Numbered from the stretch's first letter, positions 34,494 through 43,355 are shown. The stretch: 64,000 nucleotides of DNA from Dyella silvatica (GCF_026283955.1 NZ_JAPDPE010000006.1:17052-81051); one strand, 5' to 3'. Made by a program: numbers and translations. Notes: generated by a model from the sequence alone, not told the origin.

Positions 34494-34510
34494 GGCGGAC
34501 ATTGTCCGCC
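34494..34510. promoter_or_regulatory. Palindromic upstream site 2 (candidate enhancer)
   Basis: GGCGGACA-T-TGTCCGCC, an 8-bp perfect inverted repeat with one central base, made of the same TGTCCGC half-sites as site 1. It lies between site 1 and the stop codon of the neighbouring gene. Two clustered dyads suggest cooperative binding of the response regulator (inference). Confidence 0.68.
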
Positions 34511-34519
34511 TGCGGACGC

Positions 34520-35032
34520 TTAGCCGCCGGGCTGTTCCAGCGGCAACGCCTCGGCTCGCGCCACCTCGCAGGCAATGCCTTTGCCCAGCGATGAGAGCTG
34601 TGGCGGCATCACCGCGCTGACGATGTTGAGGCCTGCCAGGCGGCGGTGCTGAAACGCCATCACCGAGGCACTGGCCAGGCGAAAGGGATGCTGTACGCGG
34701 CGGTGCGCTGGTGCGGTCAATGGATCACCACTGGCAAGCAAGGCATCCCAGGCGAGATAGTCGGTATCCGGCAAAAGATGCAGCCGCGCGCGCAGGCGCC
34801 CTTGCGCATCCACGCATTCGATCCACTCGCGCGGACCATCGGCATGGACGTCACTGGCGGCGACCAACCAGCAGGTGTGCAGCAGGGGTTCCAGCTCGGC
34901 GCGCTCGACCAGCCAGCCCGGCGCCAGCATCTGGGCAGGCGCCGGCTTGGCACGCGATGGCAGATACAACACGCTGCCCAGCAAGGGCAGGTACGCCAGC
35001 AACGACTCCGGCGTCATGCGAAAACCAGCCAA
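34520..35032 (-). CDS. Protein of unknown function encoded after hemP
   Basis: Up to 170 residues (MTPESLLAYLPLLGSVLYLP onwards). It contains WLVERAELEPLLHTCWLVAAS and CVDAQGRLRARLHLLPDTDY, with a polar C-terminal region. I do not recognise the family. Position after the Fur-controlled hemP gene suggests a role in iron or haem use. The start is unclear. This frame opens with TTG 35032 and first ATG 35017, but the good ribosome site (AAAGGAG) serves ATG codons at 35038/35035 in another frame that ends at 34851. A missing base near 35015-35035 would reconcile the two. The ribosome site itself lies in a CTCCTT/AAGGAG hairpin (about 35043-35058). Confidence 0.65.
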   Translation of the reverse strand: MAGFRMTPESLLAYLPLLGSVLYLPSRAKPAPAQMLAPGWLVERAELEPLLHTCWLVAASDVHADGPREWIECVDAQGRLRARLHLLPDTDYLAWDALLASGDPLTAPAHRRVQHPFRLASASVMAFQHRRLAGLNIVSAVMPPQLSSLGKGIACEVARAEALPLEQPGG

Positions 35033-35202
35033 ACATCATCGTGCTCCTTTCAAAAGGAGACCCGGCTGGCGACGGGTCCGGCCAGAGCACCGGACGCGCC
35101 GCACTGGCGATAGGCCAAAGATGGGGCCGACCGGGGAAGTCGGCTTGGAACGACCTCGAAGGATCCGGCCAGGCCAGCCAAGGGCATCCGTGCCCCAGCG
35201 AG

Positions 35203-35430
35203 CTACTTGGTAAGAATCAGTTTGTCGTTACGGGTCAGGCGCAGGTGGTACTCGCTGCCCTGATGCTGGATCACCAGCTCGCGCGCGCCTTCCAGCAAGG
35301 CCTGACTGGAAATGCGCCGGGCCAGCGTGGTCACGCCGGTCGCAGCGGGTTTATTAAGGCTCAACAAACGCAAAAGACGGGCCGGCGCTTCAACGTGTGC
35401 AGACGACAAGGACAAGGTAGACATCGACAT
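35203..35430 (-). CDS. hemP: Hemin uptake protein HemP
   Basis: 75 residues. The C-terminal half carries the HemP family signature: ISSQALLEGARELVIQHQGS, EYHLRLTRNDKLILTK. HemP is a small protein needed for haem uptake or control of haem receptor genes in several Proteobacteria. A strong Fur box lies 36-54 bases upstream, so it should be made under iron limitation. No haem receptor gene is adjacent. Confidence 0.9.
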   Translation of the reverse strand: MSMSTLSLSSAHVEAPARLLRLLSLNKPAATGVTTLARRISSQALLEGARELVIQHQGSEYHLRLTRNDKLILTK

Positions 35431-35465
35431 GTGAGGTTCCGCAATCAGCCAAGGGCGAAGTTGAT

Positions 35466-35484
35466 GATAATGATTCTCATTTGA
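35466..35484. promoter_or_regulatory. Fur box upstream of hemP
   Basis: GATAATGATTCTCATTTGA matches the 19-base Fur consensus at most positions, with the GATAATGAT half intact. It lies just upstream of the hemP ribosome site, overlapping the probable promoter. Confidence 0.85.
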
Positions 35485-35560
35485 TAGTCAACACCTATAG
35501 CCGCGATAGCCGCACCCCATCGCCGCGGCTCAGCCAGCTGGCCCTTGCACCCGACATGGC

Positions 35561-36529
35561 CTAAGCGACGATCTGCTCGATCCGCCGCAACACCGCGGCG
35601 TCCAGCCTTGGCAGCAGCTCCAGCGCGGCAAAGTTCTGCTCCAACTGCTCCAGCCGGCTAGCGCCCAGCATCACGGTGGACACATGGGGGTTGGTCAGGC
35701 ACCAGGCGATGGCCAGCTGCGCCAGGGGCACGCCAAGCTCATCGGCGATGGGTTGCAGTTGGCGCACCTTGGCGATGCGTTGATCGCCCTGCCCTAGCGC
35801 GCCGGTACGCAGCCACTCGTAACCCGGCTGCGCCAATCGGGCATCCGCCGGCACACCATCGTTGTATTTACCGGTCAGTACGCCCGATGCCAGCGGCGAC
35901 CAAATGGTGGTGCCCATGCCATACGCCTCATACAGCTCGGCATACTCCTGCTCGACCCGCCTGCGCTGCAGCAGGTTGTATTCGGGCTGCTCCATCGACG
36001 GCGCATACATATGGTTTTCCCGCGCGATGCGATGCGCCGCGTGAATCGCATCAGCCGGCCATTCGCTGGTACCCCAGTACAACACTTTGCCCTGGCGTAC
36101 CAAGGTATCCATGGCGGCAACGGTTTCTTCGATCGGCGTATCCGGATCGGGCCGATGACAGAAGTACAGATCCAGGTATTCCACCCGCAAGCGATGCAAG
36201 GCCTGATGACAAGCCTCGAGCACGTGCTTGCGCGAGAGCCCACGCTGGGTCGGCAGCGGATCTTTCACCGCGCCGAAATACACCTTGCTCGACACGCAAT
36301 AGCTGTCGCGCGGAAAGCGCAGATCCGCCAGCACATCGCCCATCAAGGTCTCGGCGATACCGTTGTTATAGGTCTCGGCGTTGTCGAAAAAATTCACCCC
36401 GCGATCGTGCGCCAAAGCCAGCAGATCGCGGGCCAGCGAGCGCCCCACTTGCTGGCCGAAAGTCACCCAGGCGCCAAACGACAACGCGGACAGTTGCAGG
36501 CCGGTTTTACCAAGACGGCGATATTGCAT
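35561..36529 (-). CDS. Aldo/keto reductase (potassium-channel beta subunit-like)
   Basis: 322 residues, a full TIM-barrel NADPH oxidoreductase. The catalytic tetrad is visible: Asp and Tyr in FFDNAETYNNGIAE, Lys in YCVSSKVYFG, His in LYFCHRPDPDTP. The cofactor-binding C-terminal block WCLTNPHVSTVMLGASRLEQ is present. It resembles YghZ/KvAB-type enzymes, which reduce methylglyoxal and other aldehydes. It stands alone, convergent with nothing and divergent from the Coa1-like gene. Confidence 0.93.
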   Translation of the reverse strand: MQYRRLGKTGLQLSALSFGAWVTFGQQVGRSLARDLLALAHDRGVNFFDNAETYNNGIAETLMGDVLADLRFPRDSYCVSSKVYFGAVKDPLPTQRGLSRKHVLEACHQALHRLRVEYLDLYFCHRPDPDTPIEETVAAMDTLVRQGKVLYWGTSEWPADAIHAAHRIARENHMYAPSMEQPEYNLLQRRRVEQEYAELYEAYGMGTTIWSPLASGVLTGKYNDGVPADARLAQPGYEWLRTGALGQGDQRIAKVRQLQPIADELGVPLAQLAIAWCLTNPHVSTVMLGASRLEQLEQNFAALELLPRLDAAVLRRIEQIVA

Positions 36530-36698
36530 CAGGATGCTCCAGTAAGTTTAGGACAGCATGCCAAGAGCATCATGCCGCCGTCCATGTATTCCAGCGCCGG
36601 CCACGATCAAGCATGTTTCATCGGCGCTGGCTGGTTACACTGCGGCCTGGCCAGGCGAGTGACGGCCATCGATAGTCCATCGCAGCCCAGGGAGACGC

Positions 36699-37127
36699 AT
36701 GAACGCCAACGCACAGCCCAACTGGTATAGCCGCAACTGGAAATGGTTCGTCCCAGTCCTTTGTGTGTCGATCGTGGTACTGCTCGGCGCGGCGATGTTC
36801 GGCGTCATCTCGCTGGTCTTCGGCATGATGAAATCGTCCGATGCGTATCAGCAAGCCGTCATACGGGCCAGTGCCAACCCCGCCGTGGTGGCCGCGCTCG
36901 GTCAGCCGATTACCACCGGCTACTTCACCACCGGCAGCATTCAGACCTCCAACGACAATGGCGCGGCACAGTTGGCCATTCCGCTGAAAGGCAGCAAAGG
37001 CGAGGCGACGGTGTACCTCGTCGCCAAGGAAAACGCCGGCCACTGGACTTACTCGACACTTACTGTGTCGATCGCATCGACCAAGCAGCAAATCGACCTG
37101 CTGCAAGAAGGCAGCGACAGCCACTGA
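36699..37127 (+). CDS. Coa1-family membrane-anchored protein
   Basis: 142 residues. One N-terminal TM segment (about 15-42, FVPVLCVSIVVLLGAAMFGV) precedes a small outer domain (YQQAVIRASANPAVVAALGQ, TTGYFTTGSIQ, KGEATVYLVAKENAGHWTYS). The pattern of a helix with AxxNPxVxxxLGxPI followed by strands matches the cytochrome oxidase assembly factor Coa1 family. A bacterial role in oxidase assembly is not established. It ends in front of a strong bidirectional hairpin. Confidence 0.8.
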   Translation: MNANAQPNWYSRNWKWFVPVLCVSIVVLLGAAMFGVISLVFGMMKSSDAYQQAVIRASANPAVVAALGQPITTGYFTTGSIQTSNDNGAAQLAIPLKGSKGEATVYLVAKENAGHWTYSTLTVSIASTKQQIDLLQEGSDSH

Positions 37128-37166
37128 GCGGGTGCGCCATTGAGCGCATATGTTTAGACGTCCAAA

Positions 37167-37192
37167 CCGGGCCTGGATTTAACCAGGCCCGG
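37167..37192. terminator. Bidirectional hairpin between convergent genes
   Basis: CCGGGCCTGG and its exact reverse complement around ATTTAA, between the Coa1-like gene (plus strand) and the beta-helix gene (minus strand). There is no long T-run but position and stability fit a shared terminator. Confidence 0.65.
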
Positions 37193-37209
37193 CGCACAAC
37201 GATCCCAGC

Positions 37210-38778
37210 TTACGGCTGCTGATAAGCACCGATATCGATAAGGCCAGCGCCACTCAACCGTGGATTTCCGTCGTAGTCCACGCTACCGACCACGGTCGAC
37301 GGCAACACCAGTCCGGCGCCGCGAGCCGGCGATGCCGCGCCCACATGCAGGTCAGGCGTGGTGGTACTGAGCAACTGCGGGTCGGCGGTAAGTGTCAGCG
37401 CATCGACACTGCTGGCCTTACGGTAAGAGCCCACATCGGTATACGACGAACCAAGCCAAACCCAATTGGCGTTATCCAGGCTGCCGGCCGCGTTATACAA
37501 ATTGTGATCGATCGTACCCGGCGTGCTGTAACCCGGATTCTGCGTCTTGCTCGGCCAGAAATTGACCAGCAGGCCATTGCTGTTGGCATAGATCACATTG
37601 TTTTCGAACACGGTGCCGCTGACGTGGAATTGAATCTGGAACTCACCACTGCCAGTGCCCTGGCTATCGTTCTGAAACAGCGTGTTATTGACGATGGTCG
37701 CGTTCGCCGTGCCGCCATTCTTGTTGCTCGCGCCACCGATCGAAATACCCGCCGAGTTGGACAGATACACCAGGTTGTTTCGCGCGATAACGGCGCTGGT
37801 CAGCTTGTTGGCGGTTTCGCAGGCCAGCTCGATGCCGATATCGACGTGATGCACTCGATTGCGCTCGACGGTGACTCGGGTACCGCCTTCCACGTAAATG
37901 CCGTCGCTGGAGAAATCGCCGGGGCTATAGGCACCATTGGTCTGCGAGCTGATGTTGTACACCGTATTGCCGGAGATCACCCCATCGCGGGCCTGGTCAT
38001 AGATAACGCCGCCGATATTCGGCGCGGCGTTCTCGAAACCCAGGGCAGCGATACCGATGTTGTCGTTGTCATGCACAAGGTTATTGGAAATGGTCCACTG
38101 CTCGACATTGCCGGTCAGCGACAGCGACTCGCTGCAACCGGTGCGCAGGTGATCCACTTCGTTACCGCTGATGACCAGGTTATTGATCGATGCCGGCGCG
38201 CGACTGCCATACACCTCGATGCCGAACGCATTGCCATTGGGGCAGCTCTCGACCGTGTTGACGATATCGTGGACATGATTGTTGAGCAGGCTGATATAGC
38301 TGCCCGCACCGCTGATATAAATGCCTATCGGTGTCGAGGTGGTGCTCGACGCGGAGTAATAACCCACATCGAAACCCTGGATCGTGACGTAACTGCGATC
38401 AGCCAGATTCCACACGCCGCGCATGGCGCTGGCAGGTATCGAAAGCCCTTTGCCGCTGAGCGCCGCGGTTTCACCCGGATAGCTGGAAAAAGTAATCGGA
38501 CCGGCCGCGGCCGAACCCGAGGTGGGTACATCGACCGTCTCGTTATACACACCGCCGCGTACATACACCGTGTCGCCTGGCATCACGCTGTTGGCCGCGC
38601 GCTGCACCGTGCGCCATGGCGCATCCAGCGTGCCGGCATTCGTATCCAGACCGTTGGTGGCCACGTAGTACACATGGCCGGTGGACATGCCGGCAGCCAG
38701 ACTCAACTGCGGATAAAGCGCTGCGGCGAGCGCCACACTCAGTACTTGCAAAGCTACGGAAACGCTTACGTTCTTCAT
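37210..38778 (-). CDS. Secreted right-handed parallel beta-helix protein
   Basis: 522 residues with signal peptide (MKNVSVSVALQVLSVALAAA). The opening HVYYVATNGLDTNAGTLDAP, WRTVQRAANSVMPGDTVYVR is the standard start of pectate-lyase-like beta-helix proteins. Repeated rungs such as LVISGNEVDHL, WTISNNLVHDNDN, GVISGNTVYNI and VTVERNRVHHV follow. It may be a polysaccharide lyase or a binding protein; catalytic residues could not be fixed by eye. It is flanked by a terminator and an upstream 195-base spacer, so probably a single-gene unit. Confidence 0.85.
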   Translation of the reverse strand: MKNVSVSVALQVLSVALAAALYPQLSLAAGMSTGHVYYVATNGLDTNAGTLDAPWRTVQRAANSVMPGDTVYVRGGVYNETVDVPTSGSAAAGPITFSSYPGETAALSGKGLSIPASAMRGVWNLADRSYVTIQGFDVGYYSASSTTSTPIGIYISGAGSYISLLNNHVHDIVNTVESCPNGNAFGIEVYGSRAPASINNLVISGNEVDHLRTGCSESLSLTGNVEQWTISNNLVHDNDNIGIAALGFENAAPNIGGVIYDQARDGVISGNTVYNISSQTNGAYSPGDFSSDGIYVEGGTRVTVERNRVHHVDIGIELACETANKLTSAVIARNNLVYLSNSAGISIGGASNKNGGTANATIVNNTLFQNDSQGTGSGEFQIQFHVSGTVFENNVIYANSNGLLVNFWPSKTQNPGYSTPGTIDHNLYNAAGSLDNANWVWLGSSYTDVGSYRKASSVDALTLTADPQLLSTTTPDLHVGAASPARGAGLVLPSTVVGSVDYDGNPRLSGAGLIDIGAYQQP

Positions 38779-38973
38779 GCAATCTCCATGTCATGTCTAC
38801 GGGGAAGTGGGAACCGCGGCCAGCGCCAGCGGTACGACAGGGTGCGCGTCTGTGGACGGCTATATCGTGACAACGTCGACGAAACCGACGCGTCGCAACG
38901 TCAGTTTCAAGCAAGCATGACGACGCTCCGGATCAGTCCGGCAGCGGGCCTATGCGTCAACGAAAACCGGCGA

Positions 38974-39477
38974 CTAGAACGGCAGCCAGTGCAACAACAT
39001 GCCGAGCACGAGCGCGGCAAAGATGCCGGCGACAACGTCGTCCACCATCACCCCCAGACCGCCTTTGAGATGCCGGTCGAGCCAGCTGATCGGCCAGGGT
39101 TTCCACACATCGAAAAGGCGAAACAAGACAAACCCCGCCACGATGGCCCACCACGGCGCAAGCAACGCTGGAATCAAGGCAATCCATTGGCCGATGAATT
39201 CGTCCCAGACGATGCTGCGATGATCGTCCACGCCAATCGCGCGCCCGGCGATGTTGCAGGCCCATACGCCGATGACGAAACCCAACAGCAAGACCGCGCC
39301 GTACCAAGGCAGGCTCAGCTCGCGCAACCACAGCCACGGCAGCAACGCAGCTAAAGAACCGAAGGTTCCCTGCGCTAGCGGGGTCAGCCCCGAACCGAAG
39401 CCGCAGGCCAGCCAGCCGGCTGGGCTAGCAAGCAAGGCGCGGCGTTGTTCGACGGTGAGAATTTTCTTGGCGCTCAT
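38974..39477 (-). CDS. pgpA: Phosphatidylglycerophosphatase A
   Basis: 167 residues. It removes phosphate from phosphatidylglycerol phosphate to make phosphatidylglycerol in the inner membrane. Family blocks are GSGLTPLAQGTFGSLAALLP, VDDHRSIVWDEFIGQWIAL, FDVWKPWPISWLDR and GGLGVMVDDVVAGIFAAL; the acidic residues bind metal. Start ATG 39477 overlaps the thiL stop (ATGA), showing coupling. The gene order nusB-thiL-pgpA is widespread in Gammaproteobacteria. Confidence 0.95.
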   Translation of the reverse strand: MSAKKILTVEQRRALLASPAGWLACGFGSGLTPLAQGTFGSLAALLPWLWLRELSLPWYGAVLLLGFVIGVWACNIAGRAIGVDDHRSIVWDEFIGQWIALIPALLAPWWAIVAGFVLFRLFDVWKPWPISWLDRHLKGGLGVMVDDVVAGIFAALVLGMLLHWLPF

Positions 39478-40442
39478 GCGGCGAAATGATCCCAGCCCTG
39501 ACCGGCGGTTTCCAGCCATTGACCATCCACGTCGCGCACGCGCACCCCGCTGCCTTCGACGATGCGGCCAATCCGCGTCGCGCCACAGCCTAGCCGGGCC
39601 AGGTCGGCCTGCACCTCGGCGACGCGCGCTGCGGGTACGGTAAAGCACAGCTCGTAATCGTCGCCGCCGCTCAAGGCAAAATCGCGCGCAGCAGTGTCAT
39701 CGAACACATCGTGCAAAGCCGGCGATAGCGGCAGCAACACCGCGTCGATCTCGGCGGCCACACCGCTGGCTACGCAAATATGGCCGAGATCGGCCAGCAA
39801 ACCATCGGATACATCGATGCAGGATGTCGCCCGCTCGCGCAAGGCCATGCCGGTGGACAGGCGCGGCGTGGGGCGATTCAGGCGCTCCAGCAAAAAAACC
39901 TGCCGCGCATCGTTTTCATCGATACGCCCGCCACGCTGCAGCAACTGCAAGCCGGCGGCCGCATCGCCCAGGGTTCCAGTGACCAGCACGGCATCGCCGA
40001 CGCGGGCCCCCGAACGCAGCAAGGCTTTGCCGGGCGAGACAAAACCATGCACCGCGACGCTGATGGTCATCGGCCCGCGGGTGGTGTCGCCGCCGATCAA
40101 CGCCAGACGATACGGCTGCGCCAACTGCGCAAAGCCCTCGGCAAAGCCTTCGATGAATTCCGGATCAGGCCGAGGCAAGGTCAGCGCCAGCAAAGCCCAG
40201 GCCGGGCTGGCACCCATCGCGGCCAGGTCGGACAGATTCACCGCCAAGGCTTTCCAGCCGATGTCGGCCGGCGCGGTACCTGGTGGATAGTGCACACCCT
40301 CGACCATCGTATCGATGGCTACCGCCAGCTCCTGCCCCGGCGGCGGCGCCAGCACGGCGGCATCGTCGCCAATGCCTAGACGCACATCGTCACGACTCTG
40401 CGCAGTGCGGCGGCGAATCAGTTCGATCAGGTCGAATTCCAT
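39474..40442 (-). CDS. thiL: Thiamine-monophosphate kinase
   Basis: 322 residues. It phosphorylates thiamine monophosphate to thiamine diphosphate. Motifs: IGDDAAVL, AVNLSDLAAMGASPAWALL, GGDTTRGP, CIDVSDGLLADL and GGDDYELCFT, all characteristic of ThiL. Separated from the upstream GNAT gene by 61 bases and overlapping pgpA downstream. Confidence 0.96.
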   Translation of the reverse strand: MEFDLIELIRRRTAQSRDDVRLGIGDDAAVLAPPPGQELAVAIDTMVEGVHYPPGTAPADIGWKALAVNLSDLAAMGASPAWALLALTLPRPDPEFIEGFAEGFAQLAQPYRLALIGGDTTRGPMTISVAVHGFVSPGKALLRSGARVGDAVLVTGTLGDAAAGLQLLQRGGRIDENDARQVFLLERLNRPTPRLSTGMALRERATSCIDVSDGLLADLGHICVASGVAAEIDAVLLPLSPALHDVFDDTAARDFALSGGDDYELCFTVPAARVAEVQADLARLGCGATRIGRIVEGSGVRVRDVDGQWLETAGQGWDHFAA

Positions 40443-40503
40443 CTAAGCGCCTATCAGTCGCTCAAGCCTTTCGTGCGGTTTGTAGCGCAGAACGACTTGC
40501 GTT

Positions 40504-41049
40504 TCAGCGAGAAAAAATCACCGTCGGCTTACCGTGGTACGTGGTTTCCTGTAGGCGCTGGAATCCAGCTTTCTCGGCCACGCGAATCGAAGCGAGGTTG
40601 TCCGGCGAGATAATGCATACGGCACGACGGTCGGTGAAATGAGCCTGCCCCCAGTCGATAACCGCGGCCACCACTTCGCTTGCATAGCCTTTGCCATGGG
40701 CCTGCGGCGCCAGCACCCAGCCGAACTCCAGCATGCCATCCAGGCGCGGTTCGATGTCGCGCTTGAGATCGGTAAAACCGATATCGCCGATATAGCGGCC
40801 GCTGTCTTTTTCTTCGACCGCCCAATAGCCGAAGCCGAGCAGGCTCCAGAATCCGGCATAGCGCATCAAGCGATCCCAGACCTCCTCGGCATTGAACGGA
40901 CGGCCACCGATAAAGCGAGTGACCTCCGGCGACGACCAGATCGCCAGGCAGGTTTCAAAGTCGTCGGCGCGATGCGCGCGCAGGCGCAGGCGCGCCGTTT
41001 CGAGCTCGGGAATCTGCCGGGTCATCTGCCCCATCGTCGAATCTGGCAT
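40504..41049 (-). CDS. GNAT-family N-acetyltransferase (RimJ/RimL-like)
   Basis: 181 residues. ETARLRLRAHRADDFE opens a RimJ/RimL-type acetyltransferase. The acetyl-CoA loop is in VLAPQAHGKGYASEV, and the end has DNLASIRVAEKAGFQRLQET, typical of the fold. The target could be a protein N-terminus or a small molecule. ATG 41049 shares its A with the nusB stop (TGATG), so it is coupled to nusB; this insertion between nusB and thiL is not universal. Confidence 0.88.
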   Translation of the reverse strand: MPDSTMGQMTRQIPELETARLRLRAHRADDFETCLAIWSSPEVTRFIGGRPFNAEEVWDRLMRYAGFWSLLGFGYWAVEEKDSGRYIGDIGFTDLKRDIEPRLDGMLEFGWVLAPQAHGKGYASEVVAAVIDWGQAHFTDRRAVCIISPDNLASIRVAEKAGFQRLQETTYHGKPTVIFSR

Positions 41050-41495
41050 CAGCCGCGTTTTTCCGTCGCCCGCCACGAGGTGGCCAATTTATCCAGCACG
41101 CCATTGACGTAGCTATGGCCGTGGTCGGCGCCGAAGCGCTTGGTCACTTCGATGGCTTCGTTGAGGATGACCCGGTATGGCACATCGGGGCGAAACTTCA
41201 GCTCATAGGCCGCCAGGCGCAGCACCGCGCGTTCGATCGGATCGATTTGCGCTACCTCGCGATCGACAAACGGCTTCAGGCCTTCGTCCAGTTCATTGAG
41301 ATGCTTGGCGACGCCTTGCAGCAGATCTTCGAAATAGCCGAGGTCGGCCACTTCCATATCTTGCTCGTGGCGAAACTGCTCGATCACCGCGGTCATGTGA
41401 CTGCCACTGAGCTGCCACGCATACAGCGCCTGCAGCGCACGGCGACGGGCGCGTGAGCGAGCGGCCAGATCGATACCTTCGGGGCGCTGGTTCAT
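41049..41495 (-). CDS. nusB: Transcription antitermination factor NusB
   Basis: 148 residues, all-helical NusB, which works with S10 in rRNA antitermination. Signature parts: ARSRARRRALQALYAWQLSG, IDPIERAVLRLAAYELKF and VILNEAIEVTKRFGADHGHS, YVNGVLDKLA. ATG 41495 overlaps the ribH stop (TGATG). Confidence 0.96.
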   Translation of the reverse strand: MNQRPEGIDLAARSRARRRALQALYAWQLSGSHMTAVIEQFRHEQDMEVADLGYFEDLLQGVAKHLNELDEGLKPFVDREVAQIDPIERAVLRLAAYELKFRPDVPYRVILNEAIEVTKRFGADHGHSYVNGVLDKLATSWRATEKRG

Positions 41496-41959
41496 CACTT
41501 CAACCGCGCATAAAGGTTGACCATTTCCAGCGCGGCAATGGCGGCATCGGCGCCCTTGTTGCCCGCCTTGGTGCCGGAGCGCTCGATCGCCTGCTCGATG
41601 CTGTCGGTGGTCAGCACGCCAAAGGCCACCGGCACGCCGGAGCTATAAGCGGCCTGGGCCAGGCCCTTGGCGCACTCGCCGGCAACGTAGTCGAAATGCG
41701 GGGTGGAGCCACGGATGACCGCACCCAGGGCGATGACGGCGGCGTATTTGCCGGAGTTGGCCAGCTTGTGCGCGGCCAGGGCGATTTCCCAGGCACCCGG
41801 CACGCGAATCAGCTCGATAGCGTCGTCTTTGACGCCGTGACGCACCAGCACGTCGTGGGCACCGGCCACCAGGGGCTCCACGACGAAACCGTTGAAACGG
41901 CCCGCAACAATGGCAAAATGGCCTTTCGGCGTGGCGAAATCGCCTTCGATAATCTTCAT
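41495..41959 (-). CDS. ribH: 6,7-dimethyl-8-ribityllumazine synthase
   Basis: 154 residues. It condenses the ribB product with the pyrimidine intermediate to give lumazine, the substrate of riboflavin synthase. Motifs: [53 protein letters not shown] and [20 protein letters not shown]. Separated from ribB by two non-riboflavin genes but on the same strand and coupled to nusB. Confidence 0.97.
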   Translation of the reverse strand: MKIIEGDFATPKGHFAIVAGRFNGFVVEPLVAGAHDVLVRHGVKDDAIELIRVPGAWEIALAAHKLANSGKYAAVIALGAVIRGSTPHFDYVAGECAKGLAQAAYSSGVPVAFGVLTTDSIEQAIERSGTKAGNKGADAAIAALEMVNLYARLK

Positions 41960-42057
41960 ACTGAATGTGTTCCTTACTGGGCTTCTAGCCCATGCGGGCA
42001 GGGTATTTTACGGGTTTACGGGGTCGCGTGCCGGCGCTGGCGGGCGCCGCGCCGGTT

Positions 42058-42402
42058 TCAATCCTCGACCGGCTCGAAATCGACCGGCACAAAATGCTCG
42101 CCGTCGCTCCCTCGCTCAAAAGCACTGCCGACAGGCGCGCCCAGCAAAGCGACAATGGCCGGGTCGTAGTTGGCGATCGTATTGACGTCATAAATAGCTA
42201 AATTGTCTGAATCGTCCATGTATTCATCCGATTCCAGACCGGATAAAAACCGCCAACCGCTATCGATCTCGTTGTCCGGCGCCTCCCGGTAGCAATAGCC
42301 CACCGCGTGACCCTCGACCGTAATCATGTCGGTGGCAAAACAGGCGCCGTGCCCGGTAGCGAGTGGCTGGAAATCAGCGGCATTAATCTTGTAAGCCTTC
42401 AA
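42058..42402 (-). CDS. DUF2185-family protein (Imm33-like fold)
   Basis: 114 residues. ITVEGHAVGYCYREAPDNEI, DSGWRFLSG, YMDDSDNLAIYDVNTIANYD and LGAPVGSAFER match the DUF2185 family, which includes proteins predicted as immunity proteins and many stand-alone housekeeping homologues. No toxin gene is adjacent. It lies 14 bases downstream of the LD-carboxypeptidase gene and upstream of ribH. Confidence 0.82.
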   Translation of the reverse strand: MKAYKINAADFQPLATGHGACFATDMITVEGHAVGYCYREAPDNEIDSGWRFLSGLESDEYMDDSDNLAIYDVNTIANYDPAIVALLGAPVGSAFERGSDGEHFVPVDFEPVED

Positions 42403-42416
42403 AGTGACTCTCCCTG

Positions 42417-43355
42417 TCAGGCCAGCGACGGCAGGTGCGGATAACCGCTGAATGACAAATGGGCCCGCCCGGCCGATACACGCAACCGCGCCGGCGCGCC
42501 AAACGGCAAGGTGAATTTGTCGGGCTCGTGGCCGAACGGCATGCCATCGAGTACCGGGATACCGGCGATCCGGCGCAGCTGGGCAAAGCCCTCGGCCAGC
42601 CCGTAGCCATTGTCATAAGCGCTGGGCCGGCAGTCGGTGAAATCCGCCAGGATCAGCGCGCGCTGCCGCCCGAGCACGCCGGAGAGGTGCAATTGATACA
42701 GCAAGCGCTCGATCCGGAACGGCGGCTCGCCGACGTCCTCGATAAACAAAATGCCATCGTCGATACGCGGAAAGTACGGCGTATCCAACAAGCTGCACAG
42801 CACCGCCAGATTGCCGCCCCATAGCGGGCCGTGCAGATCCAGCTCCGCCTCGCCCAGGCCAGCCGCATCGCTGCACGACCACGCCGCCTCCGATTGCGCC
42901 GAACGCACGGTGCGCCAGAAATGCGGCAAGGTCAGTCCGCTAAGGGTTTCGGCGCCAAAATCCGGCCCCAGCATCGGGCCACCCAGGGTGCACAAACCGC
43001 TCTTGGCATACAGCGCCAGCTGCAAGGCGGTGAAATCGCTATGCCCGACGATCGCGCTGGACGCACCGGTCAGGCGCTCGCGCAGGGCGTCGTAATGCAG
43101 ATGCTCCAGCAGACGAGTCGCGCCGTAGCCGCCACGGATCATCAAGGCGATGTCTGGCAGCACTTCGCAGCTGGCCAGCTGATTGATATCGGCGGCACGC
43201 TCGGCATCGCTGCCGGCGTAGCGAAGCTCGCTGCGATCGAGCACCTCCAGCCCATCCACCGCGCAACCGGCGGCGTGCAGGCGGGCGACCCCACGAGTCA
43301 TCGCAGCGCGGTTGTGCGGGTAGCCGGAGGGGGCGAACAGACGGACCTGGGTCAT
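42417..43355 (-). CDS. LD-carboxypeptidase (LdcA/MccF family)
   Basis: 312 residues. It trims the terminal D-alanine of cytoplasmic murein tetrapeptides (LdcA) or hydrolyses a microcin (MccF). The nucleophile Ser lies in IVGHSDFTALQLALY, the catalytic Glu in FIEDVGEPPFRIERLLYQL and the His in DGMPFGHEPDKFTLPFG. No signal peptide. Start ATG 43355 (MTQVRLFAPSGYPHN) is the family start; the frame runs on upstream through the ribB terminator region. Presence inside a riboflavin gene group is unusual. Confidence 0.92.
   Translation of the reverse strand: MTQVRLFAPSGYPHNRAAMTRGVARLHAAGCAVDGLEVLDRSELRYAGSDAERAADINQLASCEVLPDIALMIRGGYGATRLLEHLHYDALRERLTGASSAIVGHSDFTALQLALYAKSGLCTLGGPMLGPDFGAETLSGLTLPHFWRTVRSAQSEAAWSCSDAAGLGEAELDLHGPLWGGNLAVLCSLLDTPYFPRIDDGILFIEDVGEPPFRIERLLYQLHLSGVLGRQRALILADFTDCRPSAYDNGYGLAEGFAQLRRIAGIPVLDGMPFGHEPDKFTLPFGAPARLRVSAGRAHLSFSGYPHLPSLA

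Noticed and set aside
37345..39354. 669-codon open frame on the plus strand opposite the beta-helix and pgpA genes
   Set aside because: It crosses two genes with clear family motifs on the other strand and has no recognisable domains.
42058..42402. DUF2185 protein as an immunity protein of a toxin system
   Set aside because: No toxin, secretion or polymorphic cassette is adjacent; the gene sits among metabolic genes.
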